A stretch of DNA of 64,000 nucleotides, taken from assembly GCA_040429635.1 (NCBI GenBank), contig CP158972.1, positions 1,746,001 through 1,810,000 on the forward strand, given 5' to 3'. Of this stretch, positions 35,542 through 44,500 are shown one piece after another. Below the pieces are notes generated by a model. The model was given only the letters and a program-made list of their open reading frames with translations, had not been told where the DNA came from and searched no databases. This DNA comes from Tamlana crocina (GTDB lineage Bacteria > Bacteroidota > Bacteroidia > Flavobacteriales > Flavobacteriaceae). Position 1 is the stretch's first letter; each line of letters opens with the position of its first letter. Position numbers and translations under genes: made by a program.

Positions 35542-37068
35542 TTATTTTTGTAATCCTTTCGGAAGTAATTCTGAAGGGAATGATTGATAACTTATTGGTC
35601 GTACCCAACGTTGAATCGCATCGGTACCTACCGACGTATATTTTGCATTGGTTGAAGCTGGATAAGGACCACCATGATGCATTGAAGGGCAAACCTCAAC
35701 ACCTGTTGGAACGCCATTAAAAATAATACGCCCCACACGATTGGTTAATGCTTCAACAACCTCACTAAGTTTAGCAATATCATCATCTTCAGCAATGATA
35801 GTTCCTGTTAATTGACCTTCGAGTGCTTCAATAATTTCTATAAGTTCGGCTTCGTCCTTGCTTGTAACTACTAACGAAAACGGCCCAAATACTTCTTGAT
35901 GTGTTTTTGGGTTTGCTAAAAAGTCTGCGCCCGAAACGGTGGCAATTTGTGATGCTGCAAAGTTATCAGCTACATCACTTGTAATTTTAGCAACGGTGCT
36001 CACACCGCCTTGCGCAGTTACACTATCGCTATTTTTTACAAAACCAGCTTTAATGTTTGGGTGTAACATGCATTGTGCATCTATAGCTACGGTTTTTTCG
36101 GCCAAAGATTTAATAAAATCTGGTGTATTTTCATCTTCAATAGTTAAAATTAATCCTGGATTTGTACAAAACTGCCCGGTACCCAAAGTAATAGAACCTG
36201 CGTAATTGGCAGCAATAGCTTCACCACGGTTAGCTATAGCATTTGGCGTAATAACTACTGGATTTATACTACCCATTTCGGCATAAACCGGAATAGGTTC
36301 TTCGCGTTGCGATGCTAAATTAAAAATAGCACGACCTGCACCTATGCTTCCTGTAAAACCAACACCTTTAATTTTTGGGTGATTTACTAAAGCCGAACCA
36401 ACCACCGTACCACGACCAGAAAGATGTGAAAACACACCGTTTGGCATGCCTGTTTTTTCGGCAGCTTTAATAATAGCCGAAGCTACAAGCTCTGATGTTG
36501 CTGCATGCATTTCGTGAGCTTTTACAATAACAGGACAACCTGCAGCTAGAGCACTAGCCGTATCACCACCTGCTGTTGAGAAAGCAAAGGGGAAATTACT
36601 TGCTCCAAATACAACAACAGGCCCAATTGGAATTACTGTTTTGCGTAAATCGTCTTTTGGTAGTGGTTGTCTATCTGGGATAGCGGCATCAAAGGTGTTG
36701 CCTTTCCAATCTTCGTTAGCCACTAAATTCGCAAACGATTTTAATTGCATTACGGTTCTACCGCGTTCACCAATAGCGCGACCTTCCGGTAAACCAGATT
36801 CGGTAGTGTAAGCATCGATTAAGTCTTGGTCTAAAGCTAAAATTTCGTCTGCAATAGCGTTTAAAAATTTAGCTTTGTCTTCCCCAGAAACATTTCTAAA
36901 CGTTTTAAAAGCCGAAGCAGCTAGTTGCGCAGCTTCTTCGATTTCTTTGGGTGTAGCTTCAACAAATGTTGTTGGGTTTTCGGTGTTTAGCTTAGGGTTT
37001 ATAGTTTTAAAGCTATAATTGCCTGTTGCACTGAGTTTGTTTCCGATATAATTTTTGCCTGTAATCAT
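35542..37068 (-). CDS. Aldehyde dehydrogenase, 2,5-dioxovalerate (alpha-ketoglutarate semialdehyde) dehydrogenase type
   Basis: 508 residues. ALDH residues are in place: Asn158 in GASNFPFAF, Lys183 in IVKAH, Glu264 in AEMGSINPVV and catalytic Cys301 in GTGQFCTNPG. The MGS-N-P and GQFCTNPG blocks are those of the NADP-dependent 2,5-dioxovalerate dehydrogenases. It would oxidise alpha-ketoglutarate semialdehyde to 2-oxoglutarate, the last step of hydroxyproline breakdown. It is now the first intact gene of the minus-strand operon; a deaminase stump lies 33 bp upstream. Confidence 0.9.
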   Translation of the reverse strand: MITGKNYIGNKLSATGNYSFKTINPKLNTENPTTFVEATPKEIEEAAQLAASAFKTFRNVSGEDKAKFLNAIADEILALDQDLIDAYTTESGLPEGRAIGERGRTVMQLKSFANLVANEDWKGNTFDAAIPDRQPLPKDDLRKTVIPIGPVVVFGASNFPFAFSTAGGDTASALAAGCPVIVKAHEMHAATSELVASAIIKAAEKTGMPNGVFSHLSGRGTVVGSALVNHPKIKGVGFTGSIGAGRAIFNLASQREEPIPVYAEMGSINPVVITPNAIANRGEAIAANYAGSITLGTGQFCTNPGLILTIEDENTPDFIKSLAEKTVAIDAQCMLHPNIKAGFVKNSDSVTAQGGVSTVAKITSDVADNFAASQIATVSGADFLANPKTHQEVFGPFSLVVTSKDEAELIEIIEALEGQLTGTIIAEDDDIAKLSEVVEALTNRVGRIIFNGVPTGVEVCPSMHHGGPYPASTNAKYTSVGTDAIQRWVRPISYQSFPSELLPKGLQK

Positions 37069-37101
37069 GTAATTTTTGTGCTTAAATATTTTATATTATG
37101 G

Positions 37102-37269
37102 TTATTTAGGTAGTGATGACATAGTAGATTCAATTACCCTAACTATGCGTTCTCTTTCTGCACCTTGTAATGGTAATCTTGGAGCTTTTATTTGCTCTGC
37201 GATTATACCAGTAGCAACTTTTGCTAATTTAATATTTTGTGACAATTTAGCACTAAAATCAAGTTCTAT
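37102..37269 (-). pseudogene. C-terminal stump of a DHDPS-family (LhpC-like) gene
   Basis: On the minus strand, directly before the dehydrogenase, a 55-codon open segment reads IELDFSAKLSQNIKLAKVAT, then GAERERIVRVIESTMSSLPK and TAA at 37102-37104. The block QNIKLAKVATG...KAPRLPL..ERERI is the C-terminal end of dihydrodipicolinate synthase/N-acetylneuraminate lyase family proteins that accompany hydroxyproline operons. An in-frame stop lies just upstream (37270-37272) and the remaining 240 or so codons are absent. So the operon once began with its own deaminase gene. Confidence 0.75.
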
Positions 37270-37403
37270 TCAAGTGTATTTTTACTTGTGGACTTAGTTA
37301 TCGCTGCCAATATTAGGCCTTGCCTTATAGTCTTAAAATATGATTTGTTATGGACAAAAATAGACTTTGTTTATATATAGATAGTAGTTATTCTTAGCTT
37401 TTT

Positions 37404-37423
37404 GTGATACTATATTACCCTGT
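37404..37423 (-). promoter_or_regulatory. Candidate operator copy 1 (facing the hydroxyproline operon)
   Basis: On the minus strand 37423-37404 reads ACAGGGTAATATAGTATCAC. The plus strand at 38569-38588 has the same sequence with 2 changes in 20. Each copy is oriented the same way with respect to the downstream target genes, one on each side of the AraC-type regulator. Confidence 0.45.
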
Positions 37424-37472
37424 AAATAGGTTTGTGTTTTGTTTTTTAGTAATATTAGCAAAATTGATGATT

Positions 37473-38318
37473 ATGAAAGTACTTCCTTTTAAAATTCCGA
37501 AACCTGAAAATCAAGCGTTAATATACCAATATGAAAGGGAAAGCGTATTATACGATCAATTGCACCAACATAGTGAAATACAAATTAGCTATGTAGAAAA
37601 GGGAGCCGGTACTTTAATTGTAGGCGACACTATTAATGAATTTTATCCTGGCGATATTTTGGTTTTGGGGGGGTATGTACCTCATGTATTTAGGACTGAT
37701 ACCAGTTTTTCTGAACTAACCGTTGTCTATACATTGTTTTTTGATAGAAATTCGTTTGGAAAGGACTTTTTTAATTTACCCGATTTAGAAGGTTGTGATG
37801 TGTTTTTCAACGAATCGGAAAATGGTATGAAAATACTATCGCGCAAAAAGAAGCTGGTAAAGCAATTTTTAAAACTGAAAGACCAAAATAAGGTTGAACG
37901 CATTAGTACACTTTTAAAAATTATAGACCATATTACCAAAGCCGAACGTACTGCATTATCTTCATTTGTTTATAAAAAAAAATATACAGACGATGAAGGT
38001 AAACGCATGAAAGATGTACTTAACTACGCTATGGAAAATTACATGGAAATTATTACTCTTGAAGAAATATCTCAAATAGCAAACATGAGTAAAAATGCAT
38101 TTTGTCGTTATTTTAAAAAACGTACCAATAAAACCTTTTTCCAGTTTTTAATCGAAATTAGAATAGAAAATGCGTGTAAAATGATTTACAACAACCCTGA
38201 CAGTTCTATTTCTTCCATTTCTGAGTTGTGCGGTTTTCAAAATACAGCCAATTTCAATAGAAAATTTAAAGAAATTAAAGGCCTAACGCCATCACATTAT
38301 AGATTGCAAAGGTTTTAA
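37473..38318 (+). CDS. AraC-family transcriptional regulator
   Basis: 281 residues from the ATG at 37473 (MKVLPFKIPKPEN). A GTG at 37404 would add 23 hydrophobic residues that overlap the candidate operator, so the later start is preferred; ATG at 37467 is also possible. The N-terminal cupin-like sensor (about 10-100, HQHSEIQISYVEKGAGTLIVG) is followed by two helix-turn-helix motifs of the AraC DNA-binding domain (about 185-281, ITLEEISQIANMSKNAFCRYF and SISSISELCGFQNTANFNRKF). It is divergent from the hydroxyproline operon and upstream of the DHDPS gene, so it most likely controls both in response to hydroxyproline or a pathway intermediate. Confidence 0.9.
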   Translation: MKVLPFKIPKPENQALIYQYERESVLYDQLHQHSEIQISYVEKGAGTLIVGDTINEFYPGDILVLGGYVPHVFRTDTSFSELTVVYTLFFDRNSFGKDFFNLPDLEGCDVFFNESENGMKILSRKKKLVKQFLKLKDQNKVERISTLLKIIDHITKAERTALSSFVYKKKYTDDEGKRMKDVLNYAMENYMEIITLEEISQIANMSKNAFCRYFKKRTNKTFFQFLIEIRIENACKMIYNNPDSSISSISELCGFQNTANFNRKFKEIKGLTPSHYRLQRF

Positions 38319-38568
38319 CAGATTAAAGGTCTAACTTGTTAAAGAAATCATGATTAATGAAACAACAAATAACAAATAACAGGCTTTTGATAGTGACATT
38401 TTAAATAAATTCTTCTTTACAAACAATACGAATTTAAAGTATTTTCCCCTAAATCTATTATAACATAGAAAGTCTAATCTTATGTTTTTAGTTAGTTTTA
38501 GAACTCAAAGCCCAAAATTTACTCTAAAGGAATTAAAACTACCTTCTTCTTTTTGTAAAACACTTAAA

Positions 38569-38588
38569 ACAGGGTAATATAATATCGC
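38569..38588 (+). promoter_or_regulatory. Candidate operator copy 2 (facing the DHDPS-family gene)
   Basis: ACAGGGTAATATAATATCGC, identical at 18 of 20 positions to the complement of 37404-37423. It lies about 95 bp before the ATG at 38684, a plausible distance for an activator site. No other copy was noticed in the window. Confidence 0.45.
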
Positions 38589-38674
38589 TTTATGTTAACA
38601 ATGCTTCATTGGAAGAGGTTTTACTTTATACTTTTGTCAAAAACATCAATTTAGAAAATGCTTGTTTAAGTTAA
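38573..38674 (+). pseudogene. STN-domain-like gene fragment
   Basis: Within the 365-bp gap between the regulator and the DHDPS gene, one frame reads ISLYVNNASLEEVLLYTFVK followed by NINLE and a stop at 38672-38674. The V-NASLEEVL-F core is the pattern of the STN domain at the N-terminus of SusC-like proteins. Only about 30 codons are recognisable, without a start or further domains. The rest of 38319-38568 shows nothing I can call. Confidence 0.4.
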
Positions 38675-38683
38675 TTTTAGATA

Positions 38684-39661
38684 ATGAAAAATATGATAGA
38701 AAAAAATAACCCAGATTGGCGGCATAGCGTTATGCCGGCTGTGTTTACATGGTTAAAAGAGTCAAAATCCGGTACCCTTGAAATAGACCTAGATGCAACA
38801 AAAAAATACGCTGCAGATATTTTAAAGGTTCAAGGAAAAGGAGGCAGCAGAATGGGCGGACTTGTCGGCTCTGGTACTCTTGGTGAGAATAGTTACATAA
38901 GCGTAGAACAGCGCCTTTCTTTACTTAAAGCCTTTTCTGAGGTTGCTAAAGAATATAATGTACCGTTGATTAGTGGAGCAGCTGCAGAAACAAAGGAAGA
39001 ACTTGCCAAAATTATTGAAGGTCTTGCAACGGTTGGAGTAGATACCGTCATGATTATGCCGCCAAAAACTAAAGCGATTCCATCAGATGATGAGATGTAT
39101 GATTACTTTGAACTTGCTGAAGCGACTGCAAGAAACATAGGCGTAACAATTATGCCTTATAACAATCCTGATGCTGCTGGATATCATGCCATATCAACTG
39201 ATCTTCTTCGAAGAATTTCTACTCTACCTAATGTAACTGCTCTTAAAATATCGACAATAGATGTTTCAATTATTGAAACATTGATTTTAGAGAACAAAGA
39301 TTTAAAAGTTTTGGCAGGTGTAGATTCAGTTACTGTATTTGCAGGACTTGCTGGGGCATGTGGTGGTATTACAGGTGTGGGGGCTATCTTCCCTAAAGCA
39401 AGCGTTACCATGCAGGAGCATGTTTTAAATGGAGAATGGGCTGAGGCAAACAAAATTTCTCAGGCTTTAAATTCCCTGTCATATCTGGATGCTCAGCCGC
39501 TACTTATGGAATATCTTAAGCTTGCCATGGGTATTCATCATAATGATATAGCTGGAGGGCTTCGCACCTATGGTATAGAATTAACCCAACAGCAAATTGA
39601 TGATGTTCAAGCAAGATATAACTTAGCAAAAGAAAGACTTAGAGCTTTGGACTTATTGTAA
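38684..39661 (+). CDS. DHDPS/N-acetylneuraminate lyase-family protein, probable pathway deaminase
   Basis: 325 residues, TIM-barrel class I aldolase family. The Schiff-base Lys is probably Lys188 in NVTALKIST and the catalytic Tyr is Tyr159 in IMPYNNPDAAG; GSGTLGENS corresponds to the family's G-x-x-GE loop. The hydroxyproline route needs a family member of this kind to convert pyrroline-4-hydroxy-2-carboxylate to alpha-ketoglutarate semialdehyde, and the original operon copy is a stump (37102-37269). This gene may fill the gap. Its sequence differs clearly from the stump (C-terminus ARYNLAKERLRALDLL instead of APRLPL), so it is not a moved copy of the same gene. A lyase of another 2-keto acid remains possible. 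Confidence 0.75.
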   Translation: MKNMIEKNNPDWRHSVMPAVFTWLKESKSGTLEIDLDATKKYAADILKVQGKGGSRMGGLVGSGTLGENSYISVEQRLSLLKAFSEVAKEYNVPLISGAAAETKEELAKIIEGLATVGVDTVMIMPPKTKAIPSDDEMYDYFELAEATARNIGVTIMPYNNPDAAGYHAISTDLLRRISTLPNVTALKISTIDVSIIETLILENKDLKVLAGVDSVTVFAGLAGACGGITGVGAIFPKASVTMQEHVLNGEWAEANKISQALNSLSYLDAQPLLMEYLKLAMGIHHNDIAGGLRTYGIELTQQQIDDVQARYNLAKERLRALDLL

Positions 39662-39689
39662 TCCAATACTTCAAACACTCAAATAGAAA

Positions 39690-39717
39690 AGCTTCGTTTT
39701 TACGGAGTTTTTTTTTA
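39690..39717 (+). terminator. Terminator of the DHDPS-family gene
   Basis: GCTTCG and CGGAG-type half-sites (39691-39708) form a short stem around TTTTTA, followed by nine T. It lies about 30 bp after the stop codon. Confidence 0.6.
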
Positions 39718-39740
39718 ACATCTCAATTATTTAATAAGTT

Positions 39741-39822
39741 TGAGTTGCAACCCTTACTCGGCAACAAAATTGAAGACCGTTTTTTGTTGCAATGCCATTA
39801 CCCATCTTAGTTTTGTGAATGC
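39741..39822. mobile_element. Orphan IS-end-like sequence
   Basis: TGAGTTGCAACCCTTACTCGG and the following ACAAAATTGAAGACCG match, with substitutions and small gaps, the stretch at 3658-3700 that lies immediately before the decayed IS3-type orfA. Here no transposase remains. The rest of the 485-bp gap (39662-40146) holds the terminator, a candidate promoter and the untranslated leader of the polysaccharide locus. Confidence 0.5.
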
Positions 39823-39956
39823 ACTCTATGCAAGAAAATTTTTATACGATATTGTTTGTTTAGACAATTTGTTTGCCTTAAAAAGTATTTAGCATGATTA
39901 GTTTTGGATTAAACAAGAATAGTATTGTCCATATATTGAGGTTTTGTGTCTATTTT

Positions 39957-39982
39957 TTTGCTTGTAAGTATTGTTAATTTTG
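39957..39982 (+). promoter_or_regulatory. Candidate promoter of the polysaccharide locus
   Basis: TAATTTTG at 39975-39982 matches the -7 consensus TAnnTTTG; TTTG at 39957-39960 precedes it at a short 14-bp spacing. If real, the leader before the first gene is about 160 nt. Confidence 0.3.
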
Positions 39983-40146
39983 AAATATTATAATGAGATT
40001 ATTATGATTATGTCTTTTTTTTGTTCGTTTTTTTTATAAATTAACAATAAACAACTAAGAAAAGCAGGTTGCCAAAACTACAGTATTTTGTGTGTGTCCT
40101 ATTTGGATACATAATATCTTGAAATTAAACTAAATATAGACTAAAA

Positions 40147-41559
40147 ATGAAAACAAAAAAATTAGGAGTATTAATGATTGCTTCCCTTTTATTATTAGTT
40201 ATTGGGTGTAGCGATGATGATTCGGTTAAAACAGATTCCGTACCTGAAGTAACTTTGTTAACAAAAAGTATTTCTTCGCTTCCAGGTGAAACATTTATTA
40301 TTAAAGGGACATTGGTTGACCCAGCGGGTGTTCAATCTGTGAATTTGAAGTATGAGCCTTGGTTTTTAGATAAAACCATAATCAAGAATGATTCTGTGTA
40401 TAAAACTTATGAATTGGATTACAAGTTTAAAGTTCCAGAAGATGCCATTGAGGGCAGTCAGCATACTATACTTATTACGGTAACCAACCAAGGAGGAAAT
40501 CAGTCTACCGAAAACTTGGTGGTTACTCTAGACCAGGATATAGCAAGTCCTACGGTCCAGATAAACAACCCAACTAATGGAGCTACTGTTTTAATAGGTG
40601 ATGGTATCGAAATAGAATTAGATATAGCCGTTGCGGACCAAGAGTTAGCGGAATTTAAAATAGAAAGTACAGTGCTAAACGAAACCATGCCTATATCGGG
40701 AACAAGCTATGTGTATTCAAACTCGTTGGATATATCAAATCCGGGCAAGTATGATTTCACGATTACCGTTACGGATGCTTCAGGAAATACAACAACAGAA
40801 ATGGTTTATGTTAATGTGCTTAACGAACTGTTGTTCGATGTTATGTATGTCGCCGATGTATCAGATAATGCAGCATTGAATACTGATTTGTTTGGAGTGC
40901 CTTATGCTACCGAGGCCAGTACCGCAACAGGAGAAGATGGTTATGTATTTACAGCCCGGTATTATGCGGCCACCGAGGATGCCGAATTGAGATTCATTCC
41001 TCAGAAAGGCTCTTTTGAGCCTTATGCTTTCGGAGCAGGAGAAGCCCCTGGAGTTTTAGCCATTGGTACCGATAGCACAGTCTCGCCTATAGTCTTGCCG
41101 CAAGTGGGGTATTATGAGGTGACAATAGATGTGAAAAATCTAACATACACAGTAAATACCTATACTCCAACCGATGATGCTTTTGATCAAGTTTACATTT
41201 TAGGGCGAGGAGTATTTGTTGGAAATTCTTCTACCTGTGTGAACAATACAACAGGGGCCACACAATGTTGGCACTTTAATTCAGGTAAGCCTTTTAGTGT
41301 AGATTCCAACAATCCGTATTTATGGACACTCGATATCAGTGTTGATGACCAACCTAACGATGAGGGTGCCAACGGATTTATTTTAAATGCAAATGCTTCT
41401 GGATGGGCTCCTTTCTGGAGAGTTGATGACGCAGCAGATCCAGAAGCTACTGTTCCGGGTGGTGGAGCAAACTATGTTTTTCCAGACGATGCATTAGGAA
41501 AGGATTATAAGGTGGTATTCGATACGCATTTAAATAGGCTAACACTATTAGAAAGATAA
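40147..41559 (+). CDS. SusE/SusF-like surface glycan-binding lipoprotein
   Basis: 470 residues. Lipobox VIGC (Cys21) is followed by SDDDS, an acidic tract that in Bacteroidota directs lipoproteins to the cell surface. The N-terminal half has Ig-like or cadherin-like repeats (about 30-225, with TVQINNPTNGATVLIGDG and ITVTDASGNTT). The C-terminal half (about 230-470) resembles SusE/SusF starch-binding-like modules (RFIPQKGSFEPYAFG, then WTLDISV and YKVVFDTHLNRLTLL). It precedes susC by 26 bp, while SusE/F genes usually follow susD, so the order is inverted. It probably captures the glycan at the surface. Confidence 0.75.
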   Translation: MKTKKLGVLMIASLLLLVIGCSDDDSVKTDSVPEVTLLTKSISSLPGETFIIKGTLVDPAGVQSVNLKYEPWFLDKTIIKNDSVYKTYELDYKFKVPEDAIEGSQHTILITVTNQGGNQSTENLVVTLDQDIASPTVQINNPTNGATVLIGDGIEIELDIAVADQELAEFKIESTVLNETMPISGTSYVYSNSLDISNPGKYDFTITVTDASGNTTTEMVYVNVLNELLFDVMYVADVSDNAALNTDLFGVPYATEASTATGEDGYVFTARYYAATEDAELRFIPQKGSFEPYAFGAGEAPGVLAIGTDSTVSPIVLPQVGYYEVTIDVKNLTYTVNTYTPTDDAFDQVYILGRGVFVGNSSTCVNNTTGATQCWHFNSGKPFSVDSNNPYLWTLDISVDDQPNDEGANGFILNANASGWAPFWRVDDAADPEATVPGGGANYVFPDDALGKDYKVVFDTHLNRLTLLER

Positions 41560-41585
41560 ATTCAACTAAATTAATTAAAGATTAT

Positions 41586-44500
41586 ATGAGACTTACAAGA
41601 TTAATAATGCTCAGCTTTTTGTTGCTGGGGTTTACGGTAATAGCCCAAAATACAGTTACGGGTGCTATTACAGACCAAAATGGACAACCGTTACCTGGGG
41701 TTAATGTTGTTGAAAAGAATACAACTAATGGAGTGGCGTCCGATTTTGATGGAAATTACTCAATAACGGTAAATGATGGTGCAACTTTGGTGTTCAGTTA
41801 TATTGGATACAAAACTAAGGAGGTGTCCGTTTCTGGTAGGCAAAATATACCCATTACGCTTCAGGAAGATAGCGCACAATTAGATGAAGTGGTTGTTATT
41901 GGGTATGGTGCGGTTAAAAGAGATAAAATAGCCACATCTATTGCTTCTGTAGATGGCGAAGAAATTACCAAACAAGTAGCTAGTAATGCTGCGGAAGCGT
42001 TGCAAGGTAAAGCCGCAGGTGTTCAGGTGTTATCTTCGGGAGGTTCTCCGGGTGCTTCTCCAAAAATTTTGGTTCGTGGTATCACAACTGTTCTTGGGTC
42101 TTCTAGTCCTCTAATTGTTATCGACGGTATTTTGCAGCCTAGTGGCACTTCATTAAACGCTGTTAATGCTCAAGATATTAAAAGTATGGATATTTTGAAG
42201 GATGCTGCAGCATCAGCCATATATGGTTCAAGAGCTTCAAACGGAGTGGTGTTGATAACAACAAAAAGAGGAAAATCAGGCAAGGCAAAAATAAGTTTTG
42301 ATTTTAACTACGGTGTTCAGAGTTGGGACAAGATTGAAATGGCAGGGGCGCAAGAATATATAGAAGTTATAAACACAAGGAGAACAAATGATAATGCGTC
42401 TCCACTTTACGATCCAAATGATTATGGTGAAGGAACCGATTGGTGGGATGAGGTAGTTAGGGATTATACACCGGTGGTTAATGCAAACCTAAGAGCTTCA
42501 GGTGGAGATGAGAAGCTTAAGTATGCGGCTAGTTTAAGTTTTTTCGATCAAGAATCCAATTACGCAAAAGGTTATTATCAAAGGGTTACAGGTCGTTTTA
42601 ACGTAGATTTTAAGATTTCTGATAAAGTTACCTTAAAACAAGACCTTAGTCCTAGGTCTGAGAAGTGGGAAAATACGCCAGATTTATTATTTAATTCTAT
42701 AAGAATAGATCCTTTAACCGAAGTATATCTTCCGCAAAGTGAAAGAGTAGGGCGCAATATATATAGTATATACCCTGTATCTAATAATTTAGTGCCAAAC
42801 CCAGTTGCCCAAATTGCTCAACTGTTTGCTGAAAACAAATATTATGGTTTGTTGTCTAATACCCAATTGGAATATAAGATATCGCCTGCTTTTACCTTAG
42901 CATCTCAAGTAGGTTTAAATGTTGATGCTCTAACTTGGGAAACATTTAATCCGGCCTACGAATTTGATCCTAATAGAAGGCGATTGGTTAACCAATACAC
43001 AAAAAATGTTACTCAGAATTTTGATTATGTAATTAACAACACAATCACCTTTGAAAAAACAATTCTCGATAAGCATTATTTAAATGTTGTTGGGGGTGTT
43101 CTTTTTGATTCAGAAAGCACTAATTATTTAAGAGGTTCACGAGAGGGCATACCTAGCGATACCGATCCAAGACTTTGGCAGTTGGATGCCGCTGTTAATG
43201 ATGAAGGACTACTTATTTCTGCCACTGGAAATCAAGGTAAGCAGAATATTCTTTCGGGAGTTTTTAGAACCATTTATAGTTTTGACAATAAGTACACAAT
43301 AAACGCATCGGTACGAGTTGATCAATCCTCTCGTTTTCCAAAGGATAGAAGAACAGGTATATTTTCTAGTGCCTCGGTAGCTTGGGATGTGGATTCTGAG
43401 GATTGGTTTACTTCAGAAACTATTAATAATTTACGTTTAAAAGCTGGTGCGGGAGAATTGGGAAATCAAAATATAGATAGAGATGGTTCGTTTTTTACAG
43501 TTGGTTCAGATAACGTTATTCTAGGAGGGCAGAGTGTTGTCTCTAACTTCTTGAGTCAGTTTGGTAACCAAGATTTAAGATGGGAAACTGTAAAAGATAA
43601 AAACTTTGGCGTTGATCTTGGGCTGTTTAATAACGCCTTGACTTTTTCGGGCGAATATTATGTAAAAACCTCTGAAGACTTGTTAAATCAAGTAGAGCAA
43701 CCAGGTTATACCGGTATTCCGGGTACAGTTGCTCGTAATGTTGGAAGTATAGAATCTAAAGGTATCGATATCGCTTTAGGATTAAATAAAACTTGGAACG
43801 ACTTTAATTTGGGGGTTAACTTAACTCTATCTTCTAATGAAAGTAGGACTATAGAACTCGACCCCTCAAATGAGGTCATTTTAGGGCAAAAGAGAGCAAC
43901 ATTAGGTAATCGAAATGTTAAAATTACAGAGGTGGGTGAAATAGTAGGTTTATTTCAGGGCTATCAAACAGATGGGATTTTTCAAAATCCAACGGAATTA
44001 AACTCACATACTTCAGAGGATGGGACTATCATTCAACCAAATGCTCAAGTAGGTGATTTGAGATTTGTAGATCAAAACAAAGACGGTAAAATTGACGATG
44101 CAGATTTAACGACCATTGGTAACCCGTTTCCAGACTTTTTTGGAGGGTTAAATATAAACATGAGCTATAAAAATATAGACTTATCTATGCAGTGGTACGG
44201 TACATTTGGTAATGATGTTTATAATGGTAATTTAGAATATATAAGATCAGGTACTCAAAATCTAAACGTTTTGGCAGGCACAACAGATGTGGTATGGTCG
44301 CCAACCAATACTAATGCGAGCTTCCCTAGACTTACTGAACTTGATCTAAATGGCAACTATAAAAACCCATCCGATCTTTTTATTGAGGATGGTACCTACG
44401 TTAGGTTGCGTAATATACAATTGGGGTACAACTTTAAAGTTAAAGGGTTTGAAAAATGTAGATTGTATGTGTCCGGACAGAATTTAATAACGTTTACAAA

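Noticed and set aside
37076-37297. Plus-strand 73-codon ORF
   Set aside because: It is the complement of the DHDPS-family stump, which explains the sequence better.
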